Below are positions 12,847 to 25,415 of a stretch of 64,000 bases of DNA, in pieces. Each line of letters begins with the position of its first letter. The first letter of the stretch is position 1. Made by a program: the position numbers and the translations under genes. The notes under the pieces were generated by a model that was not told where the DNA came from, did no database searches, and worked only from the letters and a program-made list of their open reading frames with translations. Source of the stretch: Antitrichia curtipendula (Eukaryota; Streptophyta; Bryopsida; Hypnales; Leucodontaceae); the NCBI GenBank assembly GCA_951230915.1, contig OX579636.1:23805567-23869566 (forward strand). The letters run 5' to 3'.

Positions 12847-13300
12847 AAATCTACAGGGGGCGGTGGTGTCGCCATGGTATCATTGCAGTTTTTTTTTTTC
12901 TGGCACCATGGTGCCAAACTCCACTATCGTGGCAGAGTCATAGTGGTTTAAATTTGGAGGGACCGTCTCCCATTCACTGCATGGAGCACTGCCACAGTGA
13001 AAAAAAAAACCCTGGTATCATTGCCGTTATGGTTGATGGTAACCCCCGATGGGCTCTCGCTGGCCCCAGGGCTGGATTTGTCTTCCAACCCCCTTAGGCG
13101 CGCCGCGCCTTGTGGTGCGGCTGGCGCCACACCCCTGTGGCGCTCTCATCTTATTAACATTAGTTTAGCTCTAACTTCTCACAGTTCTCTTCTGACTTCC
13201 CAGGCCGCTTGCAGCTGGGTGCTTGTACTTATTCTTTCCTGCAGTAAAGGCATTCCTTTATTTGTGTTAAAAGAAAAAAAAAAAATCTACAGGGGGCGGT
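12847..13300 (+). mobile_element. Retroposed insert with 18-bp target-site duplication
   Basis: The 18-bp sequence AAATCTACAGGGGGCGGT occurs at 12847-12864 and again at 13283-13300. Between the copies lies a 418-bp insert that is much richer in G and C in its second half (13040-13220). It ends in an A-rich tail (about 13270-13282) directly against the second copy. This is the classic signature of LINE-mediated retroposition (SINE or processed RNA copy). TGGTATCATTGC occurs twice inside (near 12876 and 13014), hinting at a two-part structure. The tail resembles 137-190. No protein recognised. Confidence 0.8.
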
Positions 13301-13730
13301 TGTAGAATAATAAGGTCACAATTGCTTAGGTGCAAGGTCACCAGTTTCCACATACAGTACCCCAACACCAAATCTCCCAAACTTTCATGTCCTTGCCGTT
13401 CCAACTCACGCGGTTGCTCTGGGCCTGTCACTGCCAGTTTTCTCACAATCAAAACTGTTGCTTTTTCAATAAAATAGATTTAAGAAAATAAAAATAAAAA
13501 TCCTACTATGATCCACTTCTACTTCCAGGGTTTCTCCACCTCAAGTTTAGGGATTTTATGAATGTTTTATTTGCATCAGGAAGAAGACTGATCTAAGGTG
13601 GGTACACCCAATTTGAGCCTAGTTTTACTATTATTAGACTGGTCAAATTTTCATATGTTCTTGTTGGCAAGTGAAAGCAGGTTCCAATGCACCAAAGAAC
13701 GTGGCATTTGGATACCGTATGCAAAAGTTA
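13301..13730. other. Intergenic stretch, nothing recognised
   Basis: No gene recognised. The minus-strand open frame 13267-13452 overlaps the retroposon tail and has no known domain. Confidence 0.45.
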
Positions 13731-14311
13731 TTAACCCCTAAAGCCCCGAGGGTGTTTTCTGCCAAAAATCACTCAAAACTACCACTTCTGTTGTATTCAC
13801 TTAAGGAAACCAAATTTTTTTTTGGATTTTAATCGTAGGATCTTGTACTTAACTTGTCTGAGATCATGTAGTAAAAATTTCATCAAATTTGACCGTACGG
13901 ATTGGAAGATATTAGTATTCAAAGTTGGACAAAAAGTTTTTTTTCAAGAAGATGCTTAAATTGCCCGAAAAACTAAGAATATTCATAACTTTCTCATCCC
14001 TAGTCCAAATAGAATGAATCAAAGCTTCATGTATAGGTAAAAACATAATATTTTAGAAAAAAAATTCAAAAAAATTATTTTGACTTTTTGTAATTTGTTT
14101 TGGGCTGCCCGAGAATCTACATTTCTTGCTCATTGTGCCATAACTTTTTCATCCGGCATCCGATTGAAACAAAAATTATATATCCACAAAGCTCTTGCAA
14201 AACTACACAACCTCAAAAAATCTCAGAAAATGTCACTTCAAATTGAGACAATAGGAACCTACCCGGACCCAAATTGTCCCCCGATGGGACAAGCGGGGCT
14301 TTAGGGGTTAA
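13731..14311. mobile_element. TTAA-bounded MITE-like element (573 bp)
   Basis: TTAA at 13731-13734 and 14308-14311. The left end is CCCCTAAAGCCCCG and the right end, complemented, is also CCCCTAAAGCCCCG. Internal landmarks (CTGCCAAAAA, CTCAAAACTACCA, ATCTTGTACTT, CATAACTTTCTCAT) parallel those of the longer copies at 15940-16873 (in inverse) and 35848-36794, so all are one superfamily. The open frame 14080-14304 inside it is a chance frame. Confidence 0.82.
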
Positions 14312-15939
14312 GAAACAAAGTTTGGTTCTAAAATGGTTTCTTCCACATAGGTACAAAATTGATTTTGGAGATGTAAAGATGACGGTTTAAGGTCAGTGGC
14401 ACATTTGGATATACCTACCTTAGAAAGATTTGAACCTCAGTCTCTTGAAGTGTGTATGAATCAAGAGTCTATTCATATATGATCCCAAGCAAAAGTCCAC
14501 ATAATTTCATAAAAAATCAAAATAATTTTGTAATTTCCATTTCTAGTTATTTGTAAGTTAGTAGTTGTAAAGTTTATTAAGGTAGAGAGACCCATTTCTG
14601 ATGAGTGACCCATTCCCAACCTATAGGTGCATTTATTTCCAATCATATTTTTTGAAGCTTGGAATGTTTTTTTAAAAACTAGTCAAGGTTGGAACTAATA
14701 GGTTCATGACACATGTTCCAAAACAGTGAGAAAGAAAGTAGGAAATAATGAGTAAAAAATTAGTTCTTGAATGATCGGAATTGGATCCAATGCACTTTTT
14801 GCCTCCCAAAATTCATAGTTATTTCAATTCAAGCGATAAAATTTTCAATTTTTTTGCAATCCCCGTCATTTCTATCGATGCACCTCTAAAAAAATTTGTT
14901 TTCTCTTGCACACTCCAGATCATATTTGTAGTTGCTTATTTGATTGGTTATGGGTAGTTCTACTTTATCTACCTCTAAGTGGCATAATCAAGAAAAACTA
15001 CACCATGAGTCTCATTTTTTACTCTTGTCTTTTGGTAGGATTTAGAATATTGCCAAGAGTGTGGCAGAACTTCATAATGTAAAAAAGATGGGTCACTTGT
15101 TTATTCTTCCTATATAACTTGTTCTATTGCCCAATTGCAAGCCTTTCCTAAAGTACAAAAGCAAAAAAATTCAAAATTTACTATGCCAACATACGCTATT
15201 TTGTAAAAGAAAAAATAGGATTTGGATTGGTGGAGTTGCTTACCTTGACATAAATTTTGGAAATGTTTTAGTATTAGGGTCATAGTTTTGGCTTTGCTCT
15301 TGTAGTGTATCTACATCCAACAACCAATTGATATGCTTGAAACGTGATTTAGTAGGACAACAATCTACAGTGGCAAAGAATTCATTGGTAGAGAGTTAGG
15401 GTGTGCTACTAGTTTTTTTTTGTTTATAGTGGTGACAAAGTTTTCCAAAGTGGTGAAGAATCCACTAGAAAAAGCAAGAAATGTGCAAGATGGGAGCAAA
15501 AATGTGATGACTGAGAAAATAGGTTTGGTGGTACCATCGAATGTGATTTTTGATTTCCACACCAATAAATTTGTTCTTCAATGGCTTTCCAATGGCACAT
15601 TGATGGTACTATAAGCGTGAGAAACAAGAAGTTGGAGGGATCTTCAAATATAGATATGAAATTAGTTTGCTAAGATGGAAGATGGACAATTAGATGGAGG
15701 GCAACATGCCCTAAGGTTGGCTTTATGTTTCACCCCTTGTAAAGGACTCTCTGGTGTGGCGGGATAGACCTTGCCCCATAGAAGAGACTTGGTGATTTCC
15801 CCCTACTCTATGCTCAATGTTGCTTGCCCCTCTTGTTGGTCAGTCCTGTTTGGTCCTTATTTGTCTTGGTTTCCTTGTCATGCCACTTGTGGCTGATGGG
15901 TTTGTATTTATCCTTTTGCAATGGAATTTGTTTCATTTG
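14312..15939. other. Intergenic stretch with a dispersed repeat copy
   Basis: No gene recognised. 14838-14960 resembles 1-115. The open frames 15420-15614 (plus) and 15365-15627 (minus) overlap one another and have no recognised domain; 15817-16029 runs into the next element. Confidence 0.4.
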
Positions 15940-16873
15940 TTAACCCCTAAAGGACCAACATGCATTTTTTGGCACTATAGAAATTTTGGGCAGGTACCTG
16001 TGACTGGGGATTTTCATATTTTTGGCTGAAATTTTAATAGAAGTTGTACGCAAGGAATGTCTTTCCTATGTACTAAATTTCATGACATTGGGATATACGA
16101 GTCAAAAGTTATGGCCTCATATGTTACTTTTTTTCTCGGCCAGGTAGTTCGGGCAGATCAGAAAAAATCACTTTTTTCAGAAACGAAGATTTGAAATTAG
16201 TTTTCTAGAGTTATATATACGTAGAAAGCTTTTAATTGTTCCATTTTGACCAATGAGTCAAAAATTATGAGGAGTTTTAGTTTGCGGGCAGTTTTGGAAT
16301 CTCTACTCTAAAATAAACTTTGAAATCTTTTATCTTATTCAATTTTCAATATTTTTTGAAAAAAATAAAATCATAGGATGTAAATTGTTTAATATAACAT
16401 TTCAACCATTAGGATTGGCATTTTTCATTTTCATACCTAAATTCTTAACAATTTAGTATTTTGAATCATTCTCTACTTCATTCTACTTACTATTTTTTTC
16501 CTATATGTTGTACAATTCCAAAGGATGTGAAAATTTTAAAGCATGTAGCCAGCTTGTCTAGAAAAAAGAATCCAAAGAAGCACCACCATTTTGGACATTT
16601 TTTCATAAAAAAGTGAGCTTGTGAAGTGCAGCTGCCCTGTTTTTCGCAGGGCAAAAATGAACAATTTCAATGATTTTGAATGCTTATATCTTGCTATCCA
16701 CGCGGTGGAAATTTCTGAAATTTTTACCACATATTCTCAAGTCAGCATACTACAAGATCCCATGGTTACATGATTCAAAAATATATTTTTTTCAAAAATT
16801 TGGTACTTGTACTAAAAATGGCAGTTCTTGAGCGTTTTCAGTGAAAACATAGTCACGAAACTTTAGGGGTTAA
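15940..16873. mobile_element. TTAA-bounded MITE-like element (926 bp)
   Basis: TTAA at 15940-15943 and 16870-16873. The left end is CCCCTAAAGGACCAAC and the right end, complemented, CCCCTAAAGTTTCGTG. Internal blocks (AGTCAAAAGTTATG, CAAAATGAAC, TCCACGCGGTGGAA, TTTGGTACTTGTAC) recur in inverse order in the copy at 35848-36794. No transposase. Confidence 0.83.
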
Positions 16874-17349
16874 AAATAAAAAATAAAAAATAAAAAAATT
16901 ATGATGTGTTGATTTTAGAGTGCAAAGCTGCAGATGTTCCGAAGATAAATAATTAATTAGAATTACATCCATGAGCTCTGATTTTTCTTTGAATTGACTT
17001 CGAGGGAGTGAGTTAGAGCTTTCGAAGTGAAGTAAATTCTAGATTGGTGAGCACAGCAGCGGCATTGAATGATTGCAACCTGTGTGAGCGAAACTACAGC
17101 AGTGATTGAGTTCAATTAGTCAAAGACAAGAATATGCTTGCCATGAAACTACAACTCAACATCCAAGGTTAAGTATCTTCTTCTTAACCTCGTCATGTTT
17201 ACTAATTAATCCCATCTTAAACCCAAACTCCATTATTTACCGGTCCATGATGAATAATGACCTACTCACTGCAAGGCTAAGCTTAAGTAACGTTGTAGAC
17301 TTGTAGCAAGCTCAGCCTGCAGCCTAGGAGCTCCCTAGAGAGGAATAAT
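16874..17349. other. Distal upstream region of the DUF547 gene
   Basis: Begins with an (AAAAAT)n simple repeat (16874-16900). The open frame 17106-17306 (plus) has no recognised domain. Confidence 0.4.
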
Positions 17350-18337
17350 TAATGAACGTTAAGGCTTCGTCTATGCCGTTGTCGCCTTGACTCTGCGCTG
17401 TGGGACTGAGTTCCAGGACAGACTCAGGGAGCTTCGCTCTGCCAGGCCATGGACAGAGACCAGGGCTCTGGAAGGACGGACAGCCCTCCCAAGTAAAAGG
17501 CATTCATGAGCCCTGCTTTTCGTCCTCACTCATTGCGCTTGTGCACAACTCTGCACTTGTCGCTTGCCGAAGCCGAGCTCCCCAGGCAATGTTACCAATG
17601 TGCATATTCCTCTCACCACCGCTGTCCCCACCAGCTGCAGCATTGTCGCTTGTTGCACCTTCTGCTCTGCTAAGCTTACATCCATAGGAAGGTTTAGATT
17701 CCCAGTTTCGCCTGTCGGATACGGTCATTCATGCATTGATGATGATGATGATGATGCATTTTCGGTGCACTTTCTTGTGTTTTCGGAGGTAGTTTGCGTT
17801 GCACCGCAAAATTATAGGTTGCAATCAAGGGATGGTAGCTGCGTGTGGGGTAGCCTGGGGGTCCCTTTCGTGTTTCTATCAATGTGCACGCTTGTGTGTG
17901 AAGGCGGACCTGACCTTTCTTCCGTCCTTGTCTCGTCACGCCACACATCAATTCAGTGGGGTTGCATCAAAATACTGGCTTTGCAAAAGCTTCACAGCGT
18001 TTTCACTGGTGGAGGTGGGGGTTTAGTCAGTGAAAATTGAGCGTCGAGCGAGGTGGGTCTTAGCTTACGTTCGACTCGTTTTGCTTAACCAACAGACGTC
18101 GACTTCGTAAAGATATTGAACAATCTAGTGTCAGGCACGATAAATCTGTAGTATAGAAGCATGGGAGTACAATAATTGCTTCCTGTACGTTGGGTTTGCT
18201 CCTACTTGCTGATCTCGACGAGCTTGGACAGGCTTTACAATTTGTGGTACAATTAGGAGAAGAATAATGTAGGAGCGGTTGGCTGGAGAGAGAGAAAGAG
18301 AGAGACTGGCAATCGTTGCTGTTGTTTGTAAAGAATA
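17350..18337 (+). promoter_or_regulatory. Upstream region / probable promoter and 5' UTR of the DUF547 gene
   Basis: This stretch is visibly richer in G and C than the surrounding AT-rich DNA, as is common for proximal promoters and leaders in such genomes. It contains a (GAT)n run at about 17737-17757 and a GA-rich tract at 18284-18306, of the kind common in plant 5' leaders. Several open frames cross it in different phases (for example 17400-17687 and 17564-18040, plus). None has a recognisable domain and none joins exon 1 in frame because of the TAA at 18329. No TATA box or start site can be assigned with confidence. Confidence 0.4.
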
Positions 18338-21300
18338 ATGGGGCAAACAGGAACTGCCGTACCTCCCGTTTTGAGAGCTTCCAGAAGTCGAAAAACGAAA
18401 CTCAATGACATGGGTTTCGAGGGAACCGTTTCAGCGGAGCTGTCGTTCCCTGAGAAACGGGGCCTGCGCATTGACACCCAGCGGGAGGGCACTCGTGGCC
18501 ATATCCGTTCTTTGAGGTAACGCCAGCATTGTCTGAAAAGCTTGTTGTATGCATAGAATTTGTGTTACAAAGCAGATGCAAAAACAAGCTAGGAGGATTA
18601 ACGAGAAGTGAGAAGGAAATTGTGAGAGTTTAGAAGCCCAGGTACTTCATTTCGTGTTTACACATGACTGAGATTTATAGTCATAAAAAATTATAAGCTT
18701 TTGTTTATGGCTCCATTCATGTGCATTTTATCACCAGTGAAGCTAGGAGTAGCCACATGTTTTGTGCGTTTGCGAGTAAGCCTTGAAACCCGTGGAGTTG
18801 ATGAATTGAACTGAAAACATTCACAATGGACAATGGTTTTCACGCTTGTTTCTGAAGGTAGTGTGGTAACTATTGTGCCAGTGCTCCAGAGAAGGCTTCG
18901 AAAGCATCCTCTTGGGATTTCTCTCCTCGTGGTGCTCTCAATCAAGCTTTGAAGGAGGTACATCGTCCAAGATAAACAAAAGATTCTTTTTTTCTATTTT
19001 TTCCATTATTCCATTTTTCTTCATTTGCGTGGACATCTTTGCCACTGCGGCTCGTCATCAAGGGCAAGTGGGATGGCTTTCAAGTGACTCAGACTCACAT
19101 TGTTTTGGTTACCAACACAGAGTTTACAGAGCTGGAGGTGGAGGATGAAGTTTAAGGGACCAGAGGATAGGAAGAAGAGGGTTCTCAACAATCGCAGGGC
19201 TGCACTTGAGAATGATGTAAGTCGATTCCTCTCTTTTTCACTTCAGTTTTCTGCAGTTCTATGTTTTCTCCGAGTGCATGTTCAATGTGGCTCATCTCTG
19301 AACATTATTCCTTGGAATCTGAAGGTAGCACAGCTGCAGACTCAGCTTGAAGATGAGAAGGCCCTTAGACAAGGTCTGGAGAGAGCTTTGGGTGGCGCTG
19401 ATACGATTTCACCTCCTCCAGTTGCCCTTTCCAATTTAACTCCTCAAGTAAGTTTTCAGCAACCTCAATTAAACCAGATGGTACTCTTTCCTTCACTTTC
19501 AGCATTTGAACCAATTCGTTGGAGTCTGCTTTCAGTGGGAGTTCGATTTGGGTACAAGGGCCAAACTCTCTTTAGATCAATATTTTAATTGCTTATGTAT
19601 TGGATGGCTGTTTAAGCAATCATCCAAAGTGGAAGTTTGTGGATCGTTACTGAAGAGACGGTAGACAGCCCCATTTCCACTAACCAATTTAGTCAAGTCA
19701 ATCAAGCATATGAATAGACGCAATTAGAGAGCACCAAGTTACAATGTCAAAGCTTGGTGCCAAAGATCCATACGTGCACTATCTTGGTGCCCAAGTGGGC
19801 CACAAGTTTTGACATTGTAGCTTAGTGCTCCAAACGCTCTTTTCTAAGATGGGTTGCTGTGTTACAAGAGATGGTATAAGTAAACAGAGGAGAGCGTTAG
19901 TGTCTTCGCCCTTAGATTTACTACAAGGTTCACAAAGGCTCATTACTTTGTGCTTTTTTTCTTATCCAACCCTAACATATAAGAAAATGTTACAAGGTTC
20001 ACCCAGGGCTCATTATTTTTTAATTTTTTTAATTTTTTCCATCCAATCCTGACATGACAAATGGATTGAATTTTGCTTCGGCAGACGCAGAAACTCATCA
20101 CAGAAATCAGTTCTCTTGAGAAGGAAGTGACCCACTTGGAGCACCACGTCTTGAACTTGTACCGAAAGGTGTTGGATCAGAGGCTTCCCGAGCAACGAAG
20201 GGTGTTGCAGGGGCGGTATTCGGAGCCTTCCAGCCCTTGCAGCCATGCTGAGAGGAAACACGCCATGGCTGGGGACTCCCGTTTCAAATTGGAGAAGAAA
20301 TTTCCACGGGATGTGTCTCCACAACACCAGCGTCATGCTGCTGTTGCTCAAGGCTCCAAAAGACCGCATTCTGCTATTTCCAGTGACACTCTGAAAACCA
20401 GGCACAGCTCCCTCTTGGGCGGGACCTTCTACGCCATTGACGAAGAGCCTCGTGAGATGCAGGACTTCTCTGGAGAATTGCCGAGCGTAAGTTCACAAAG
20501 TCAGGCCAAATGCCTGTGTCTTAAAAATTAATTACGCAAAAATACTAAAATTCTCCATATTAACTTTTCAAAACTGCTAAATTTTTTTAATTATGAGCTT
20601 CTTCACCCTTAAAAGGGTTGAATTTTTATTTTTATTTTTGTCGCAAGTAAACTCAAACCTGTTTGTTATGATCTTTTAATGGTATTCTAGAATGTGATGC
20701 CACAGGATCGTCAATTGTATCAATGATTGTAGTACAATTGGCACGCAATCAAAACTATGTCATAGTAAAAACATTCGAGAAAGATTTAATAGTTTTGAGG
20801 GTATCAGTTTCACCCATTGACATAAAAATTTCAAATTTGTTTTGTGTAGGTGGCTGTGAAGGCGACTCCACCAAGGCGTTCATTAAGTGTGTTCAGTCCA
20901 TGCAAGGTCAGCAAATGATTGGGTCATCTCCAAAGCTAAATCAACCAATCCTGCAAATTTCTTTGCAATTCAGATAAATGCTTGCAATGTATATTCTCCT
21001 CGACTTTTAATATGCATATAAATCTAAGTTTACTAAATCCGTATACATCTCAATGAAAACTTCTGAGTCTTAACTGAAAAACGCTAACCAATCTGAAGTA
21101 TTAGGACATCTGTAGATAAAATCTCAAGTTTACTTACCAATCAAATCATTCTTTACATCTGCATCGGCATGAAAAGAATCCCTTGCACATGAAAACGAAT
21201 TTCTTAAACACCTTGTATTGCAAAGTTGAGCTCAATTCGTGAGAGCTTCTCTAGCTTGTGTGAGCCATCGTCTTCACAAACAAAGAGTATTTATTAGTTT

Positions 21301-24300
21301 CACTTGATTTGCACTGCTTTGGCATGAATTTTCCCAATTAAATAACTCAAAGGCGGCATTGTCCTCCAAATACACACCAATGCCACTTCTTCTCCCGAAT
21401 GTTGCAATACATGTAATTTTCTTGGTAATGTTGCTGTGTGAATGAAATCTTTCGATACATTATGAAAATAGTTTCAGAGGTTTAGGTATCTGACAGGGTC
21501 GACTTGTCTCACACTTTTTCCACCTTGATGTCGTATTGAACGTTTGACGTCTACTATCTTATTAGACAACCCTCTTCGAATACTCCCTAATTTCCTCAAA
21601 TATTCTAAAAATTAATATTTTAGAATCTTCAGCCATAATCTAAGCATGTTTTATAAAAATGCTTGTGTTTTGACACTTTGTTGAGTGGTTGGGGAAAAAC
21701 TAAACTGGTATCTATCTGACATTTTGAGTCGTACCTTGCGCAGTCCTATTCTCCCTTCCAAGTGATCTCCATACCCGAGCACACCGGCCCCCGAAGCATT
21801 TCCAAGAGCGTCAGCAATGCATCCGAAACATCCGACTTCCTCGCCTTGGAAATCATCTCCCCGGAGGAGCCCTCGGCCTTGTACCCAAACCGGCTTTCCG
21901 AAGAGCTTGTCCGGTGCATGGCCGCTATTTACTGCAAGCTCGCCGACCCACCGTTACCCCAACTGGCTCCCTTCTCTCCTTCCTCGTCCACAAACTCCTC
22001 CTCCACGACCGTGTCCTCCCCACATGAAGCTTCCAATGGGAGTTGGAGCCCTCGCTGGAGAACGGAAAATTCCAACTCTTGTGAGCTTTCAGGCGAGAAC
22101 GTCTTTTCCGGGTCATGTAAGGAGCATGAGTTGAGAGATGGTATCGTTTCGGGGCCTTACACTGCCATGGTGGAAGTTCCTTGGATTTGCGTAGACAAAG
22201 ACCGCCTCACTTATGCGGCACGCGCTCTTCGCAACTTCAGGTAACAATAAGCTCTGAAACCAAACAAGATTTTCAGTAAACTTAGGTTTTCTTTCGATGA
22301 TGTTGGCTACAAGTTTTGAAACAATCATTTTCATATAATTAAAACTCTATCTGATGATGTGTAAAAGTTCTTAAATAGTTTGATTTGCTGAGAAAATTCT
22401 GTTACTATCCTTTTTTTGTTTGGGGGGGACAGAGGCTCTAGTACTGAGTGAGTGCTAAAAACAAAATATGTTGTGTGTTTTAGAACGATGGTGGAGCAGC
22501 TGGAGCAAGTAGATCCTGGGAAAATGAGCCACGAACAGAAGCTCGCTTTTTGGATCAACGTATATAATGCTCTCATGATGCATGTAAACCACAAATACTT
22601 TTTCTTCTTCCTTCTGATAAATATTTGAAATTTGCCTTTGAAGGTGGAAAAAGACAAAATTTAAGCAAAGAATTGAATTGCTGCTACAAAAGGAAGTACT
22701 ACAATGTCAATCTGGATCCCAAACTGAACTCAATCATAACTAGCATTAATAGTCATATTTTGTAATCTTGTCTTTTTGTTTTTTTGAGCAAATGAAAAGA
22801 AATTTCATTTTGAAGGGACTTTGTAATCTGTCTTGCATTCAAACCAAATGGAGCTGCAAGTTTTGATGTCTGCATCAGGAATTAATTGAACTGATGTGTT
22901 ATTATTGTGTTTTTATAGTCTTAATTGCTTATGATATGATGTTTATTTATGGCAGGCATATCTGGCTTATGGAATACCACGAAATAAGTTGAAGCGGTTA
23001 TCCCTACTGCAAAAGGTGCTCCACTATCTGCTTCCTGAGTTGCCCGGCTCCAGAGTTCTTATTAAGTGTTGTAAAATTTTCTCTTGGGTGGCAGCAACAA
23101 AATCCATGATTGTGTAGCCAATTTTGGATAGAGAACATTTTTTGCCCACATACTGAGAAAGCCATGACCTTAACTCTTGATCTCTGGTATAATTTCTGTA
23201 GGCGGCATACAAGGTGGGTGCACACTCAATCAATGCCCAGACCATCGAACATAGCATACTTGGCTGTCGTTCGATCCGTCCATCACAGGTACATCGAATC
23301 ACTATATCACACATTACATTCTCGGGAACCCTCTAATTGCCATGAACATGAATTCCTTACAACTTGTTTTGCAAATACGAACTCAATTTTGAAAAAAATG
23401 ACAGCACCTCAAGTTACTGAGCACCTCAAGTCATTGTCTTCATGCCAGAGCTTTAATGTTGCTTCTATTTGCTCTTCTTTCGCATGACTTTGCTTTAAAT
23501 AACTCTTCGATGGAATTGTTCTCTAAATTAGTGGTGCCACTACTCGAGAAAGTCATGTACTTGTGATTGACCTGGTTTATTATGCTTGGTGGTATGGGCT
23601 GCAGTGGTTTCAGTCGCTGCTCTCACAAGGCACAAGGTTTAAAAGCAGTGATGAAAGGCGAGCATATAGTTTGCACGCATCGGAGCCTCTTGTTTGCTTT
23701 GCTCTTTGTTGCGGTGGCCGCTCTGATCCTGCGGTAATGAATTGTTTGTAGCCACACCTCAATTTGATATTCATGCTCAAATTTTCTAATCGTATTCCAA
23801 GTGGCACATGTTTTTCTTATCACCAGTTTCTGTCCTTTGACACAACCCTGTTCACTCAGAGAAAAATAGTTGATTTATTGTGTTTCCTGGTTGTTATTGC
23901 AGATTCGAGTGTACTCAGCTAGGAATGTGAGGTCGGAGCTTGAACTTGCAAAGTTGGATTTCCTACAAGCTAGTGTTAGAATCCGTAATGAAAGCAAGGT
24001 GGGTGACACTCATGACTCTTTGGAAACATGTCTCTTAAAACAGTTTGCATTATTAAATACACTACCCTGTCTAGTTTCAGCAGAAATTTCCTGTTTAATC
24101 CTTGAGCAGAAAACCCTCCTGGTCCACTCCTGGTACTATAAATAATCGATTCAGAGCTTTTTCAATTTTAAGGATTTTCACGTTCCTCACCGTTTTTGTG
24201 CAATCCTTAGCAGAAGTGTAAGTCTATAGAAACAGTCAACAGCCAATGGCCAGTAACGCAGAGCTATTGAAGATCAGAGAGTTGTTTAATTCGTATTTAT

Positions 24301-24601
24301 GTTTGTTTCATTGATGTTTGGTTTCTGCAACCTAATTTCATGTGATGTTTTTACGTTGCAGGTCCTTTTGCCTCGAATTCTGGAATGGTATGCTCGAGAG
24401 CTGGCATTAAACCACTCTACTTTGCTGGAACTTGTGTGCCAGAATGTTCCAGCCCAATTACAAGCCCGCATTCGGCACTGCATCCAAATGAAACCCCATA
24501 GAAGCTCAGCCCACTGCCTTGAGTGGATCCCTTACAGCTTTGGCTTTCGCTACATTTTTGTTCGAGAACTTGTCCACCGATTTCCACCCTGTGCTCAATG
24601 A
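18338..24601 (+). CDS. MIP1-type leucine-zipper / DUF547 domain protein, 13 exons
   Basis: Spliced gene. Exons: 18338-18516, 18882-18957, 19121-19216, 19325-19447, 20085-20486, 20850-20906, 21744-22240, 22484-22583, 22956-23015, 23202-23288, 23605-23733, 23903-23998, 24362-24601. All introns are GT-AG, phases agree throughout, and the exons sum to 2142 bases (713 residues plus TGA). Start: first ATG of the frame, with an in-frame TAA nine bases upstream (18329-18331). A downstream in-frame ATG at residue 25 is possible. A basic N-terminus is followed by a coiled-coil/leucine-zipper region (about residues 90-200), a Ser/Pro-rich linker (about 205-445) and a C-terminal DUF547 domain (about 450-710). 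This architecture is typical of plant 'ternary complex factor MIP1 leucine-zipper' proteins; molecular function is poorly known. Length fits the family. Exon 3 could instead begin at 19130 (acceptor TTACAG), removing three residues. No intact neighbour; not an operon. Confidence 0.88.
19121..20270 (+). other. Segment coding the MIP1-type leucine zipper (exons 3-5)
   Basis: Exon 3 encodes a charged stretch ending RRAALEND and exon 4 continues VAQLQTQLEDEKALRQ. After an intron of about 640 bases, exon 5 continues TQKLITEISSLEKEVTHLE and on to a basic KVLDQRLPEQ end. Hydrophobic residues recur in heptads (L, V, L, L, L / L, I, L, V, L), as expected of a two-part coiled coil. The same layout, a first helix with DEKALRQ-like residues and then a second helix, is known from the plant Lzipper-MIP1 family, where it is thought to mediate protein-protein contact. 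The zipper is interrupted by two introns (19217-19324 and 19448-20084). Confidence 0.82.
22162..24589 (+). other. Segment coding the DUF547 domain (exons 7-13)
   Basis: The domain opens at the end of exon 7 with VEVPWICVDKDRL. It carries the family signature EQKLAFWINVYNALMMH in exon 8, the AYLAYGIP continuation in exon 9 and HASEPLVCFALCCGGRSDP in exon 11. It closes with LEWIPYSFGFRYIF just before the stop. All parts of the domain are present in order and no stop or frameshift interrupts the spliced frame, so the gene looks functional. DUF547 has no established biochemical activity; I assign none. Confidence 0.88.
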
Positions 24602-24859
24602 CAACGTGGGAAAAAAATAGGATGAAATGTTCATACAAAGTCGACAAAGAAGAAGTTGGAACTTCCCACACACATCCTGTAACTATATGTTGCACATCAC
24701 TGGACAAGTAGCTTGCTCACCCTATCCCTCCAAAACTGTTCTGTACAAGTTTGTTGTAAGTTATGGGTGCATTTTTGCTTCTGAAAATGAAGCCTAGTGA
24801 ACACCAGGAAGGCCACCGGAAGCTAGATAGGATGGTTGACGTAAGTCTTGGAATGGCAA

Positions 24860-25415
24860 CTGAGGGATTTGGTCACAATTGATCCCCATGTAAAGATCAA
24901 ACAGAGGTGGATTTAAATCTATTGCATACAATAATATGCATTCAGGGAATGTTTACTCTGGTGTTAACTGATTTGAACTCTTGATTTGGAATCTCAAATT
25001 CTTCAGCAATGGAAATGGAATTGGACTTTTTCATAAATCCAGAAAGTTAAGAGTCATTTCATACTTCAAAAGTAGGATCAGCGATTTGCTTGCGTTTCTT
25101 CCAATTTATGTGTGCTCTACCAATCAACAAAGAAGTCTAAACGAGTGGTTTGCAGAAAATGTTAAGCCCACATCAGAAAAGTTGGGCCAAATTGTTTGGA
25201 TGCCATCTTGACACCAAAGGCTACATTTCAGTCATTTTAGTGTCATTTTATCCATACTGAGTTGGTATGGAGGTTGGCACCAAATTAACTTAATAGCATC
25301 TCCATGCACCATCTTGACACCATATTCACATGCCTTGAATTTCCTGATGCAGTTCCATGTACACTTTGTGCAACTCTTCATTTACATGGGGATCAATTGT
25401 GACCAAATCCCTCAG
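24860..25415. mobile_element. Fold-back element I with perfect 35-bp inverted ends
   Basis: The arm at 24860-24894, beginning CTGAGGGATTTGGTCACAAT, is repeated perfectly inverted at 25381-25415. The interior of about 490 bases contains TGCCATCTTGACACCA (25201-25216) and CACCATCTTGACACCAT (25307-25323), words also seen at 63.05 kb. Non-coding; the open frame 24981-25211 has no known domain. It begins about 260 bases past the stop codon of the DUF547 gene, so it may lie in or near the 3' UTR. Confidence 0.75.

Noticed and set aside
17400..18040. Long overlapping open frames (95 and 158 residues) upstream of the DUF547 gene
   Set aside because: They overlap in several phases in a GC-richer region, have no recognisable domain, and are separated from exon 1 by an in-frame stop. 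Treated as leader/promoter.
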